NCBI RefSeq assembly: GCF_024679095.1
Contig: NW_026110552.1
Span: 248,001-312,000 of the forward strand
Reading direction: 5' to 3'
Source: Eriocheir sinensis
Lineage: Eukaryota > Arthropoda > Malacostraca > Decapoda > Varunidae
DNA length: 64,000 nt
The translations under genes were made by a program, and so were the position numbers. Positions within the stretch are counted from its first letter, which is position 1. Each line of letters opens with the position of its first letter. Shown piece after piece: positions 27,841 to 42,876 of this stretch. Under the pieces are notes generated by a model that worked only from the letters and a program-made list of their open reading frames with translations, did no database searches and was not told where the DNA came from.

Positions 27841-28791
27841 CATAGAATAATGTAAAATCGTATCAAAATAGGTACACAGAATATCAATAAAATAATTTAG
27901 ATTTGTATGAAAATAAAGATGCAAAATACCTATAAGATAAAGCATATTTTTTTTTAAAAATACATATACAAAAATACACATAGAATAATTAAATTTGTAT
28001 TAAAATTAATATACAAAATGCACACATACAATAAGACAAATTTGAATTGAAAAAAAAACGCAAAATACAAATAAAACTGTAAATTTGTTTCAAAATATAT
28101 ATACGAATACACATAAAATAACGTAGATTTCTATAGAAATATATATACAAAATACACATGAAATTATGTAAATACGTATAAAAATATATATATAAAATAC
28201 ATATTAAGTAATGTAAATTCGTGACAAAATAAATAAACAAAATATCATGAAAAGAATGTGTATTTGTATGAAAATAAATAATAGATAATAAATTTGTATG
28301 TAATATATATGCAAGATACACATTAAATAATGTAAATATGTATAAAAAAATATATACAAAAAACAAATAGAATAATGTAAAATCGTATCAAAATAAATAC
28401 ACCGTATATTAATAAAATAATGTAAATTTGTATGAAAATAAAGATGCAAAATTCCCATCAAATAGCGCATTTCTTATAAAAATATATATACCAAAATACA
28501 CATAAAATATTTAAATTTGTATTGAAATAAATATACAAAATGCACATACAATAAGGTAAACTTCTGTTGAAAGAGATATGCAAAAATACATATAAAAAAT
28601 TGTCAATTTGTTTCAAAATATATATACGAATATACATAAAATAACGTAGATTTCTATAAAAATATATATACAAAATACACATAAAATTAGGTAAATACGA
28701 ATAAAAAAATGTAAACAAAATACACATAAAATAATATAAATTCGAAACAAAATAAATAAACAAAATACCAATAAAAGAATGTGTATTTGTT
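27841..28791 (-). repeat. T-rich satellite block 25 (minus)
   Basis: Outer right arm of P2, followed by a 12-monomer HOR (28087-28618). The flip near 28791 (GTGTATTTGTTCTGTGTATT) is seen only once in the window. Confidence 0.88.
28087..28618 (-). repeat. 12-monomer HOR copy (minus)
   Basis: The reverse anchors GTTTCAAAA at 28087 and 28610 are 523 bp apart. The fusion AATAATAGATAATAAATTT is at about 28275. Confidence 0.85.
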
Positions 28792-31010
28792 CTGTGTATT
28801 TTTGTATATAGTTTTATACAAATTTACGATATTTTATGTGTATTTTGTATATTTATATTTGTACAAATACACATTCTTTTAGTGGTATTTTGTTTATTTA
28901 TTTTGATACGATTTTTATGTGTATTTTGTATTCATTTTTTAATACGTATTTACTTCATTTTATGTGTATTTTGTATATATTTTTATAGAAATCAACGTTA
29001 TTTTATGTGTATTCGTATATATATTTTGAAACAAATTTACATTGTTTTATATGTATTTTGCATATCTATTTCAATACAAATTTACCTTACAGTATGTGCA
29101 TTTTTTATATTCATTTTAATACAAATTTTAATATTTTATGTGTATTTTGGTATATATATTTTTATAAAAAATTCGTTATTTTATGGCTATTTTGCATCTT
29201 TATTTTCATACAAATTTACATTATTTAATTAATATTCTGTGTATTTATTTTGATACGATTTTACATTATTCTATTTGTGTTTTGTATATATTTTTTATAC
29301 ATATTTATATTATTTAATTAGTATTTTGTATATATATTTGATACAAATTTACGTTGTTTTAAGTGTATATGTTTATATATTTTCATTCAAATTTCCATTA
29401 TTTTATGTGTATTTTGTATATGTATTTCAATACAAATTTACCTAATTTTATGTGTATTTTGTATATTTATTTTCATACAAATTTAAATTATTTTTGTGTA
29501 TTTTTGTATATAGTTTTATACAAACTTAGGTTATTTTATGAGTATTTTGTATATCTATTTTCATACAAATACACATTCTTTTATTGATATTTTGTTTATT
29601 TATTTTGACGAGAATTTAAATTATTTAATGTGTATTTTGTATATATATTTTTATACGTATTTACATCATTTCATGTGTATTTTGTATATATATTTCTATA
29701 GAAATCTACGTTATTTTATGTGTATTCGTATATAGATTTTTAAACAAATTTACGCTTTAATGTGCATTTTGTATATTTTTTAATACAAATTTACCTTATT
29801 GTACGTGCATTTTGTATATTAATTTTAATACAAATTTAATTATTCTATGTGTATTTTTGTATATGTATTTTTAAAAAAATATGCTTTATTTTATGGGTAT
29901 TTTGCATCTTTATTTTCATACAAAATTACATTATTTTATTGATATTCTGTGTATTTATTTTGATACGATTTTACATTATTCTATGTGTATTTTGTATATA
30001 TTTTCATTTAATTTAGCTTATTTTATGTGTAATTGTATATCTATTTATTTTAATACAAAATCAAATATTTTATGTTTTTTCGTATATATATTTTTATAAA
30101 AAATGCGTTATTTTATGGGTATTTTGCATCTTAATTTTCATACAAATTAACATTATTTTATTAATATTTTCTGTATTTATTTTGATACGATTTTTCATTA
30201 TTTTATTTGTGTTTAGTATATATTTTTTTATACATATTTACATTATTTAATGTGTTTTTTGTATATATATTTGATACAAATTTACGTTATTTTAAGTCTA
30301 TATGTTTATATATTTTCATTCAAATTTACATTATTTTATGTGTATTTTGTATATGTATTTCAATACAAATTTACCTAATTTTATATTTTTTTTGTATATT
30401 TATTTTCATACAATTTTAAATTATTTTTGTGTATTTTTGTTTATAGTTTTATACAAATTTATGTTATTTTATGTGTATTTTGTATATCTATTTTCATTAA
30501 AATACAAATTCTTTTCATTATATTTTGTTTATTTATTTTGACACGAATTAACATTATTTAATGTGTATTTTGTATATATATTTTATACGTATTTACATTA
30601 TTTCAAGTGTATTTTGTATATATATTTCTATAGAAATCTGCGTTATTTTATGTGTATTCGTATATATATTTTGAAACAAATTTACATTGTTTTATGTGTA
30701 TTTTGCATATTTTTTCAATACAAATTTACCTTATTGTATGTGCATTTTGTATATTAATTTTAATACAAATTTGATTAATCTATGTGTATTTTTGTAAATG
30801 TATTTTTATAAAAATATGCTTTATTTTATGGGTATTTTGCATCTTTATTTTCATTCAAATTTACATTATTTTATTGATATTCTGTGTATTTATTTTAATA
30901 TGATTTTACATTATTCTATGTGTATTTTGTATATATATTTTATATAAAATGTATTTGTTTTCATTTCATACACATCTACATTATTTTATGTAATTTTTGT
31001 ACATGTATAC
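28792..31010 (+). repeat. T-rich satellite block 26
   Basis: It contains a full 16-monomer HOR (29024-29736). An internal deletion joint near 30005 links TGTATATATTTTCATTTAAT to a different monomer series like that of 3560-4370. It flips at TTTTTGTACATGTATACAC. Confidence 0.9.
29024..29736 (+). repeat. 16-monomer HOR copy (713 bp)
   Basis: The anchors TTTTGAAAC (29024) and TTTTTAAAC (29737) are 713 bp apart. Variants run in the standard order: GAAAC, CAATAC/ACC, TAATAC, ATAAAAAAT, CATAC, GATACGATT, ATACATATT, GATAC, CATTC, CAATAC/ACC, CATAC/AAATT, AGTTTTATAC, CATACAAATACAC, GACGAG, ATACGTATT, CTATAGAAATCTACG. Confidence 0.88.
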
Positions 31011-33078
31011 ACATAAAATATTTAAATTTGTATTGAAATAAATATACAAAATGCACATACAATAAGGTAAACTATTGAAAGAGATATGCAAAAATATATA
31101 TAAAACAATGTAAATTTGTTTCAAAATATATATACGAATACACATAAAATAACGTAGATTTCTATAAAAATATATATACAAAATACACATAAAATTAAGT
31201 AAATACGTATAAAAAAATGTAAACAAAATACACATAAAATAATGTAAACTCGAAACAAAATAAATAAACAAAATACCAATAAAAGAATGTGTATTTGTAT
31301 AAATATAAATGTACAAAATACACATACAAAATAAACATAAAATAAGGTAAATTGTAATGAAATATATGTACAAAATACACATAAAATAATGTAAATTTAT
31401 ATGAAAATATATATACAAATACACATAAAATACCATGAATTTGTATAAATTTATATATTCAAAATAAATATTAAATAATGTAAATGCGTATAAAAATATA
31501 TATACAAAGAACATATAAAATAATGTAAATTCGTATCAATATAAATCAACAAAATACCAATAAAATGATATATATTTGAATGAAAATAGATTTACAAAAT
31601 ACACATAACATAACTAAAATTTGTATTGAAATATATACAAAAATACATAAAAATAATTTGAGTTTGTATGAAAATAGATATTCAAAATACATATAAAACT
31701 AGGGAAATTTCTTTTGAAATATATATACAAAATACCCATAAAATATTGTAAATTTGTGTCAAAATATATAAACAAATACACATAAAATAACTTAAAATAA
31801 CGTAAATATGTATCAAATATATATACAAAAAACACATTAAATAATGTAAATATGTATAAAAAAATATATTTCAATTTGTATGAAAATAGATATACAAAAT
31901 ACACATATAATTAGTTAAATTTGTATTTAAATACATGTACAAAATACACATAAAATAATGTAAATTTGTATGAAATGAAAACAAATTCACATAAAATTCG
32001 CGTCAAAATAAATAAACAAAATATCAATAAAAGAATGTGTATTTGTATGAAAATAGATATGCAAAATACACATAAAATAACCTAAATTTGTATCAAACTA
32101 TATACAAAAATACAAAAAAATATTTTAAATTTGTATGAAAATAAATATACAAAATACACATAATATTAGGTAAATTTGTATTGAAATACATACACAAAAT
32201 ATACATAAAATAATGTAAATTTGAATAAAAATACATAAACAAATACACTTAAAATAACGTAAATTTGTATAAAAAAGTATGTACAAAACACAAATAGAAT
32301 AATGTAAAATCGTATCAAAATAAATACACAGAATATCAATAAAATAATGTAAATTTGTATGAAAATAAAGAAGCAAAATACCCATAAAATAGCGCATTTT
32401 TTTTATTAATAAAAATATATATACCAAAATACACATCAAAAAATTAAATTTGTATTAAAATAAATATACAAAAAACACATACAATAAGGTAAATTTGTAT
32501 TGAAATAGATATGCAAAATACATATAAAACAATGTAAATTTGTTTCAAAATATATATACGAATACACATAAAATAACGTAGATTTCTATAAAAATATATA
32601 TACAAAATACACATAAAATGAAGTAAATACGTATAAAAAAATGTATACAAAAAACACATAAAATGATGTAAATTCGTATCAAAATAAATAAACAAAATAC
32701 CAATAAAAGAATGTGTATTTGTATAAATATAAATATACAAAATACACATAAAATAACGTAAATTTACATAAAACTATATACAAAAATACACAGAAGTAAT
32801 TAAATTTGTATGAAAATAAATACAAAATACACACAAAATAAGCTAAATTTGAATTGAAATATATATACAAAATACATGAAATAAAGTAAATTTGTATCAA
32901 AATATTTATACAAATACACATATAATAACGTAAATTTGTATGAAAATATATAAACAAAATACACATTAAATAATGTAAATACGTATAAAAAATATGTACA
33001 AAATGCACATATAATCATGTAATTCGTATCAAAATAAATAAACAAAATACCAATAAAATAATATAAATTTGTATGAGT
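31011..33078 (-). repeat. T-rich satellite block 27 (minus)
   Basis: A composite minus block. Internal joints near 31865 and 31995 (TTCACATAAAATTCGCGTC) join different monomer series without a flip. The part at 31011-31800 resembles the minus series at 16860-17560, and 32000-33000 resembles 60880-61800. Confidence 0.88.
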
Positions 33079-34868
33079 AAACGTGTATGTTGCATATTTT
33101 TTCAATACAAATTTACCTTATTATATACGCATTTTGTATATTAATTTTAATATATGTGTATTTGAATATATACTTTGATACAAATTTACATTATTTTATG
33201 TATTTTCTATATTTATTGCAATTCAAATTTAGCTTATTTTATGTGTCTTTTGTATATCTATTTTCATACAAATTTATTTATTATTTTTATTTTTGTATAT
33301 AGTTTTATACAATTTTACGTTATTTTATGTGTATTTTGTATATTTATATTTATACAAGTAAACATTCTTTTATTGGCATTTAGTTTATTTATTTTGATAC
33401 GAGTTTACATTATTTTATGTGTATTTTGTGTACATTTTCTTATACGTATTTACTTCATTTTATGTGTATTTTGTATATATATTTTTTTTATAGAAATCTA
33501 CGTTATTTTATGTGTATTCGTATATATATTTTGAAACAAATTTACATTGTTTTATGTGTATTTTGCATATCTATTTCAATACAAATTTACCTTATTGTAT
33601 GTGCATTTTGTATATTTATTGTAATACAAATTTAAATATTTTGTGTATTTTGGTATATATATTTTCATAAAAAATGCGTTGTTTTATGGGTATTTTGCGT
33701 CTTTATTTTCATACAAATTTACATTATTTTATTAATATTCTGTGTATTTATTTTGATACTATTTTACATTATTCTATTTGTGTTTTGTATATATTTTTTT
33801 TATACATATTTACATTATTTAATGTGTATTTTCTATATATATTTCATTCAAATTTACGTTATTTTAAGTGTATTTGTTTATATATTTTCATTCAAATTTA
33901 CATTATTTTAAGTGTATTTTGTATATGTATTTCAATAGAAATTCAAGTAGTTTTATGTGTATTTTGTATATATATTTTTATACAAATTTAAATTATTTTT
34001 GTGTATTTTTTAATAGAGTTTTATACAAATTTACAATATTTTATGTGTATTTTGTATATCTATTTTCATACAAATACTCATTCTTTTATTGATATTTTGT
34101 TTATTTATTTTGATGCGAATTTACATTATTTAATGTGTATTGTGTATATATATTTTTGTACGTATTTAAGTCATTTCATGTGTATTTTTTATATATATTT
34201 CTATAGAAATATACGTTATTTTATGTGTATTCGTATATATATTTTGAAACAAATATACATTGTTTTATGTGCATTTTGTATATTTTTTCAATACAAATTT
34301 CCCTTATTGTACGTGCATTTTGTATATTAATTTTAATACAAATTTAATAATTCTATGTGTATTCTTGTATATGTATTTAAAAAAAAATGCTTTATTTTAT
34401 GGGTATTTTGCATCTTTATTTTCATACAAAATTACATTATTTTATTGATATTCTGTGTATTTATTTTGATACGATTTTACATTATTCTATGTATATTTTG
34501 TATATCTATTTTATACAAATGTACGTTATTTTATGTGAATTTGTTTTCATTTCATACAAATTTACATTATTTTATGTGTATTTTGTACATGTATTTAAAT
34601 ACAAATTTAACTAATTATATGTGTATTTTATATATATATTTTCATACAAATTGAAATTTATTTTTTTGTTCTTTTGGTATATTTTTATTCAAATTTTCGT
34701 AATTTTAAGTGTATTTTGTATATTTATTTTCCTACAAATATACGTTCTTTTATCGGAATTTTGTTTATATATTTTGATACAATTTACATTTTTTAGGTGT
34801 ATTTTTATACTTATTTACATAATTTTATATGTATTTTGAATATATATTTTCATAGAAATTTACTCTAT
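33079..34868 (+). repeat. T-rich satellite block 28
   Basis: It holds a full 16-monomer HOR at 33529-34241 and a following partial pass. It ends at AATTTACTCTATATGTATAT, the reverse of the M3 micro-inversion entry. Confidence 0.9.
33529..34241 (+). repeat. 16-monomer HOR copy (713 bp), reference copy
   Basis: The anchors TTTTGAAAC at 33529 and 34242 are 713 bp apart. The paired variants GATACTATTTTAC (33755) and GATGCGAATTTAC (34112) are 357 bp apart, which shows the 8-monomer sub-period most clearly. Confidence 0.9.
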
Positions 34869-36788
34869 ATGTATATACAAAAAAACACATAAATAATTTA
34901 AATTTGTATGAAAATAAATAAACAAAATACACATAAAATTAGGTAAATTTGTATTGAAATACATATACAAAATACACTTAAAATAATGTAAATTTGAATG
35001 AAATTATATAAACAAATACACTTAAAATGACGTTAATTTGTATAAAATATATATAAAAAATACACATTAAATAATGAAAATATGTATAAAAAAATATATA
35101 CAAAACACAAATAGTATAATATAAAATCGTATCAAAATATATGCACAGAATATTAATAAAAAAATGTACATTTGTATGAAAACTAAGATGCAAAATACCT
35201 ATAAAATAACGCATTTTTTTAAAAAAAATATATATACCAAAATACACATAAAATATTTGAATTTGTATTAAAATAAATATACAAAATGCACATACAATAA
35301 GGTAAATTTGTATTGAAATAGATATGCAAAAAACATATAAAACAGTGTAAATTTGTTTCAAAATATATATACGAATACACATAAAATAACGTAGATTTCT
35401 ATAAATATATATATACAAAATACAAATAAAATTAAGTAAATACGAATCAAAAATGTATACAAAATATACATAAAATAATGTAAATTCGTATAAATATAAA
35501 TAAACAAAATACCAATAAGAGAATGTGTATTTGTATAAATATAAATATACAAAATGCACATAAAATAACGTAAATTTGTATAAAACTATATACAAAAATA
35601 CATAGAAGTAATTAAATTTGCATGAAAATAGGTATACAAAATACATACAAAATAAGCTAAATTTGAATTGAAATATATATACAAAATTCATAAAATAAAG
35701 TAAATTCGTTTCAAAATATTTTTAACAAATACACATATAATAACGTAAATTTGTAAAAAAAATATATAAACAAAATACACATTAAGTAATGTAAATACGT
35801 ATAAAAAATATTTACAAAATACACCAATATTCAAGTCATTCGTATCAAAATAAATAAACAAAAAACTAATTAAATAATGTAAATTTATATGAGAAAACAT
35901 ATACAAAATACACATAAAATAACGTTTTAAGTTTCTATAAAAATATATGTACAAAAATGCACATAAAATTAGTTTGCATAAAAAACTATATACAAAACAC
36001 ACATTAGATAATGTAAATGAGTATAAAAATATGTATACAAAATACCTATGAAATAATCTAAATTCGTATCGAGTTAAATTAAGAAAATAACAATAAAATA
36101 ATGCAATTTTGGATGAAAATATATATAGAAAACACATAAAATAACCTAAATACAAATACAAATATACACATTAAATAATTTAAAATTGAATGAAATAAAT
36201 ATACAAAATAAACATAAAATAAAGTAAATTTGTAATAAAATATATGTAAGAATACACATAAAATAATATAAATTTGTATGAAAATATATATACAAATACA
36301 CATAAAATAACATGAATTTGTATAAAATGTTTCAAAATATATACGAATACACACAATAAAATAACGTAAATTTTTATGAAAATGTATATATAAAATACAC
36401 ATAAAATAGTTTAAATACGTAGAAAAATATATATACAAAATACACATAAAATAATGTAAATTCGTAAAAAAATAAATACACAAAATTCCAATAAAAGAAT
36501 GTATATTTGTAGGAAAATATATATACAAAAAACAAATAAAATAACTAGAATTTGTATAAAAATATATACAAAAATACACAAAAATAATTTAAATTTGTTT
36601 GAAAATAGATATGCAAAATACACATAAAGTTAGGCAAATTTGTATTGAAATGCATATACAAAACTCACATAAAATAATGTAAATTTGTATGAAAATATAT
36701 AAACAAATACATATAAAATCACGTAAATTTGGATAAAATATATATATACAAAATATACATTAAATATTTTAAATATGTATAAAAATAT
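34869..36788 (-). repeat. T-rich satellite block 29 (minus)
   Basis: About 43 monomers. From 35690 to 36788 it is the uninterrupted reverse complement of 1625-2767, which includes the P1 loop. It ends in the ATATTATATTATATAT flip motif. Confidence 0.9.
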
Positions 36789-36799
36789 ATTATATTATA

Positions 36800-37841
36800 T
36801 ATGTTTTTATTGATATTTGCGTTATTTATGTGTATTTTGTATATGTTTTCTCATAGAAATTTACATTATTTTATTGGTATTTTGTCTATTTATTTTGATA
36901 CGAATTACATGATTATTTGTGTATTTTTTACATTTTTTTATACGTATTTACATTATTTAATATGTATTTTGTTTATATATTTTTATACAAATATACGTTA
37001 TTATATGTGTATTTGTATAGGTATTTTGATACAAATTTACATTAATTTATGTATTTTGTATATATATTTCAATTCAAATTTAGCTTATTTTATGTGTATT
37101 TTGTATATCTATTTATTTTAATACAAAATCAAATATTTTATGTTTTTTCGTATATATATTTTTATAAAAAATGCGTTATTTGATGGGTATTTTGCATCTT
37201 AATTTTCATACAAATTTACATTATTTTATTAATATTTTCTGTATTTATTTTGATACGATTTTACATTATTTTATTTGTGTTTTGTATATATTTTTTTTAT
37301 ACATATTTACATTATTAAATGTGTTTTTTGTATATATATTTGATACAAATTTACGTTATTTTAAGTCTATATGTTTATATATTTTCATTCAAATTTACAT
37401 TATTTTATGTGTATTTTGTATATGTATTTCAATACAAATTTACCTAATTTTATATGTTTTTTGTATATTTATTTTCATACAATTTTAAATTATTTTTGTG
37501 TATTTTTGTTTATAGTTTTATACAAATTTAGGTTATTTTATGTGTATTTTGTATATCTATTTTCATACAAATACACATTCTTTTCATGATATTTTGTTTA
37601 TTTATTTTGACACGAATTAACATTATTTAATGTGTATTTTGTATATATATTTTTATACGTATTTACATTATTTCAAGTGTATTTTGTATATATATTTCTA
37701 TAGAAATCTGCGTTATTTTATGTGTATTCGTATATATAATTTGAAACAAATTTACATTGTTTTATGTGTATTTTGCATATTTTTAAATACAAATTTACCT
37801 TATTGTATGTGTATTTTGTATATGTATTTTTATAAAAATCT
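36800..37841 (+). repeat. T-rich satellite block 30
   Basis: Close match to 3298-4380. It ends about one monomer earlier before the micro-inversion. Confidence 0.9.
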
Positions 37842-37966
37842 GTAATTAGTTAAATTTGTATTTAAATACATGTACAAAATACACATAAAATAATGTAAAT
37901 TTGTATGAAATGAAAACAAATTCACATAAAATAACGTACATTTGTATAAAATAGATATACAAAATA
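37842..37966 (-). repeat. Micro-inversion M1, copy 2
   Basis: It has the same borders as 4384-4517: entry at TGTAATTAGTTAAATTTG and exit at ACAAAATAATTTTATG. The left border lost part of the palindrome (AAAAATCTG). Confidence 0.88.
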
Positions 37967-39976
37967 ATTTTATGTGTATTTTGTATATTTATTTTCATAC
38001 AAATTTAAATTATTTTGTGTATTTTTGTATATAGTTTTATACAAACAGGTTATTTTATGAGTATTTTGTATATCTATTTTCATACAAATACACATTCTTT
38101 TATTGATATTTTGTTTATTTATTTTGACGTTAATTTAAATTATTTAATATGTATTTTGTATATATATTTTTATACGTATTTACATCATTTCATGTGTATT
38201 TTGTATATATCTTTCTAAAGAAATCTACGTTATATTATGTGTATTCGTATATCGATTTTTAAACAAATTTACACTTTTATGTGAATTAATAAAAATATTT
38301 CAATACAAATTAACCTTATTGTATATGCATTTTGTATATTAATTTTAATACAAATTTAATTATTCTATGTGTATTTTGTATATGTATTTTATAAAAATAT
38401 GCTTTATTTTATGGGTATTTTGCATCTTTATTTTCATACAAATTTACGTTATTTTATTGATATTCTGCTCATTCATTTTGATACGATTTGACATTATTCT
38501 ATGTGTATTTTGTATATATTTTTCAAACAAATTTACGTTATTTTATGTGTATTTGTTTATATATTCTGACACAAATTTACAATATTTTATGGGTATTTTG
38601 TAAATATATTTCAAAAGAAATTTACCTATTTTTATGTGTATTTTGAATATCTATTTTCATACAAAATCAAATTATTTTATGTATTTTGTATATATTTCAA
38701 TACAAATTTTAGTTATGTTATGTGTATTTTGTAAATCTATTTTCAATCAAATATATATTATTTTATTGGTATTTTGTTGATTTATATTGATATGAGTTTA
38801 CATTATCTTATATGTACTTTTTATATATATTTTTATACGCGTTTACATTATTTAATATTTACTTTGAATATATAATTTTATACAAATTCATAGTATTTTA
38901 TGTGTATTTGTATATATATTTTCATATAAATTTACATTATTTTATGTGAATTTTTACATATATTTCATTACAAATTTACCTTATTTTATGTTTATTTTGT
39001 ATGTGTATTTTGTACATTTATATTTATACAAATACACATTCTTTTATTAGTATTTTGTTGATTTATTTTGTTTCAATTTATATTATTTTATGTGTATTTT
39101 GTTTACATTTTTTATACGTATTTACCTAATTTTATGTGTATTTTGTATATATTTTTATAGAGATCTACGTTATTTTATGTGTATTCGTATATATATTTTG
39201 AAACAAATTTACTTTCTTTTATATGTATTTTTGCATATCTCTTTCAATAGAAGTTTACCTTATTGTATGTGCATTTTGTACATTTATTTCAATACAAATT
39301 TAAATATTTTATGAGTATTTTGGTATATATATTTTTATAAGAAATGCGCTATTTGATGGGAATTTTGCATCTTTATTTTCATACAAATTTACATTATTTT
39401 ATTAATATTCGGTGTATTTATTTTGATACGATCTTACATTATTCTATTTGTTTTTTTGTATATATTTTTTTATACATATTTACATTATTTAATGTATATC
39501 TTGCATATATATTTTATACAAATTTATTATCTATTATTTATTTTCATACAAATACACATTCTTTTCATGATATTTTGTTTATTTATTTTGACACGAATTT
39601 ACATTACTTAATTTGTATTTTATATATATATTTTTATACGTATTTACATAATTTCATGTGTATTTTGTATATATATTTCTATAGAAATCTACGTTATTTT
39701 ATGTGTATTCGTATATATATTTTGAAACAAATTTACAATGTTTTATTTGTATTTTGCGTTTTTTTTTCAATACAAATTTACCTTATTATATGTGTGCATT
39801 TTGTATATTAATTTTAATACTAATTTAATTATTTTATGTGTATTTTTGTATATGTATTTTTAAAAAAAATATGCTTTATCTTATGGGTATTTTGCATCTT
39901 TGTTTTCATACAAATTTAAATTATTTTATTGATATTCTGTGTACTTATTTTGATACGATTTTACATTATTCTATGT
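37967..39976 (+). repeat. T-rich satellite block 32
   Basis: Copy of 4518-6537, with the 12-monomer HOR at 39196-39719. Confidence 0.9.
39196..39719 (+). repeat. 12-monomer HOR copy
   Basis: The anchors are 524 bp apart, with the TTTATTATCTATTATTTA fusion at about 39523-39540. Confidence 0.88.
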
Positions 39977-40070
39977 ATAACAAAAATAAATACAGAATAC
40001 ACAAAAATAGATATGCAAAATACATATAAACAATGTAAATTTGTTTCAAAATATATATACGAATACACAT
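39977..40070 (-). repeat. Micro-inversion M2, copy 2
   Basis: Same entry (CTATGTATAACAAAAATAAA) and same exit scar (ACACATGACATGGGTA) as 6538-6630. Confidence 0.88.
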
Positions 40071-41708
40071 GACATGGGTATTTTTAATGTGTATTTTGTA
40101 TATATATTTTTATACGTATTTACATTATTTCAAGTGTATTTTGTATATATATTTCTATAGAAATCTACGTTATTTTATGTGTATTCGTATATATATTTTG
40201 AAACAAATTTACATTGTTTTATGTGTATTTTGCATATTTTTTCAATACAAATTTACATTATTGTATGTGCATTTTGTATATTAATTTTAATACAAATTTG
40301 ATTAATCTATGTTTATTTTTTGAATGTATTTTTATAAAAATATGCTTTATTTAATGGGTATTTTGCATCTTTATTTTCATACAAATTTACATTATTTTAT
40401 TGATATTCTGTGTATTTATTTGGTATGATTTTACATTATTCTATGAGTATTTTGTATATATATTTTATATAAAATGTATTTGTTTTCATTTCATACAAAT
40501 CTACATTATTTTATGTGTTTTTGTACATGTATTTAAATACAAATTTAACTAGTTATATGTGTATTTTGTATATCTATTTTGTATGTATATTTTCATAGAA
40601 ATTTTCTCTATTTTATGAGTATTCGTATATATATTTTGATACAAATTTACATTATTGATGTGTATTTTGCATATCTATTTCAATACAAATTTTCTTAATT
40701 GTACGTGCATTTTGTATATTTATTTTAATACAAATTTAATTATTTTATATGTATTTTTGTATATATATTTTTATGCAAATATGCATATGGATATTTTGCA
40801 GCTTTATTTTCATACAAATTTACATTATTTTATTGATATTCTCTTTATTTATTTTGATACGATTTAACATTATTCTATGTGTATTTTGTATTTTTTTTTT
40901 TACATATTTACATTATTTAAGGTTTATTTTGTATATATTTTTTATCCAAATTTACATTATTTTATGTGTATTTGTTTATATATTTTTATACAAATTTTCA
41001 TTATTTTATGTGTATTTTGTATATACATTTTCATAAAAAAATTACGTTATTTTATTGTGTGTATTCGTATATATTTTGATACAAATTTTATACAAATTCA
41101 TGTTATTTAATGTGTATTTGTATATATATTTTCATACAAATTTATATTATTTTATGTGTATTTTTTCATATATTTCATTACAAATTTACCTTATTTTATG
41201 TTTATTTTGTATATATATTTCATTCAATTTTAAATTATTTTATGTGTATATTTGTATTTGTATTTTGTATATATATTTTCATCCAAAATTACATTATTAT
41301 ATTGGTATTTTCTTAATTTAATTCGATACGAATTTATATTATTTCATAGGTATTTTGTATACATATTTTTATGCTCATTTACATTATCTAATGTGTGTTT
41401 TGTATATATATTTTTATGCAAATTTATTTTATGTTCATTTTTGTACATATATTTTTATAGAAATTTGCGTTATTTTATGTATATAGTTTTATATAAATTA
41501 ACGTTATTTTATGTGCATTTTGTATATTTATATTTATACAAATACACATTCTTTTATTGCTATATTGTTTATTTATATTTATACGAATTTACATTATTTT
41601 ATGTGTATTTTGTATACATTTTCTTTACGTATTTGCTTAATTTTATGTGTATTTTGTATATGTATTTTTATAGAAATCTACGTTATTTTATGTGTATTCG
41701 CATATATA

Positions 41709-42876
41709 TTTTGAAACAAATTTACATTATTTTATATGTATTTTGCATATCTATTTCAATACAAATTTACCTTATTGTATGTGCATTTTGTATATTTATT
41801 TTGATACAAATTCAAATATTTTATGTGTATTTTGGTATCAATAATTTTATAAAAAATGCGTTATTTTATAAGTATTTTGCATCTTAATTTTCATACAAAT
41901 TTACATTATTTTATTAATATTCTGTGTATATATTTTGATACGATTTTACATTATTCTATTTGTGTTTTGTATATATTTTTTATACATATTTACATTATTT
42001 AATGTGTATTTTGTATATATATTTCATACAAATTTACGTTATTATATGTGTATTTGTTTATATATTTTCTTTCAAATTTACATTATTTTATGTGTATTTT
42101 GTATATGTATTTCAATACAAATTAACCTAATTTTATGTGTATTTTGTATATTTCTTTTCATACAAATTTACATTATTTTTGTGTATTTTTGTATATAGTT
42201 TTATACAAATTTAGGTTGTTTATGTACGCATTTACATTATTTAATGTGTGTTTTGTATATATATTTTATCCAAAGTTAATTTATTTTACGTTCATTTTGG
42301 ACATATATTTTATAGAAATTAGCGTTATTTTATATGTATTTGTATATGTTTTCTCATACAAATTTATATTATTTTATTGCTATTTTGTTTATTTAGTTTG
42401 ATACAATTACATGATTATATGTGTATTTTGTACATATTTTTTATACGTATTTACATTACTTAATGTGTATTTTGTTTATATATTTTAAAGAAATTTACGT
42501 TATTATATGTATTTTTTAAATATTTTGATACAAATTTACATTATTTTATGTATTTTGTATATACATTTCAATTCAAATTTAGCTTATTTTATCTGTATTT
42601 TGTATATCTATTTTCATACGAATTTAATTACTTCTCTGTATTTTTGTATATAGTTTTATACAAATTTACGTTATTTTATGTGTATTTTGTATATTTATAT
42701 TTATACAAATACACATTCTTTTATTGTTATTTTGTTTATTTATTTTGATACTAATTTACATTATTTTATGTTTATTTTTTATAAATTTTTTTATAAGTAT
42801 TTAATTATTTTTTCTTGTATTTTTTATATATATTTTTTTATAAATATACGTTATTTTATGTGTATTCATATAAATA
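41709..42876 (+). repeat. 1172-bp-type HOR, third copy
   Basis: The anchors TTTTGAAAC (41709) and TTTTGAAAA (42877) are 1168 bp apart. It has the same variant order as 8169-9340. Confidence 0.83.
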
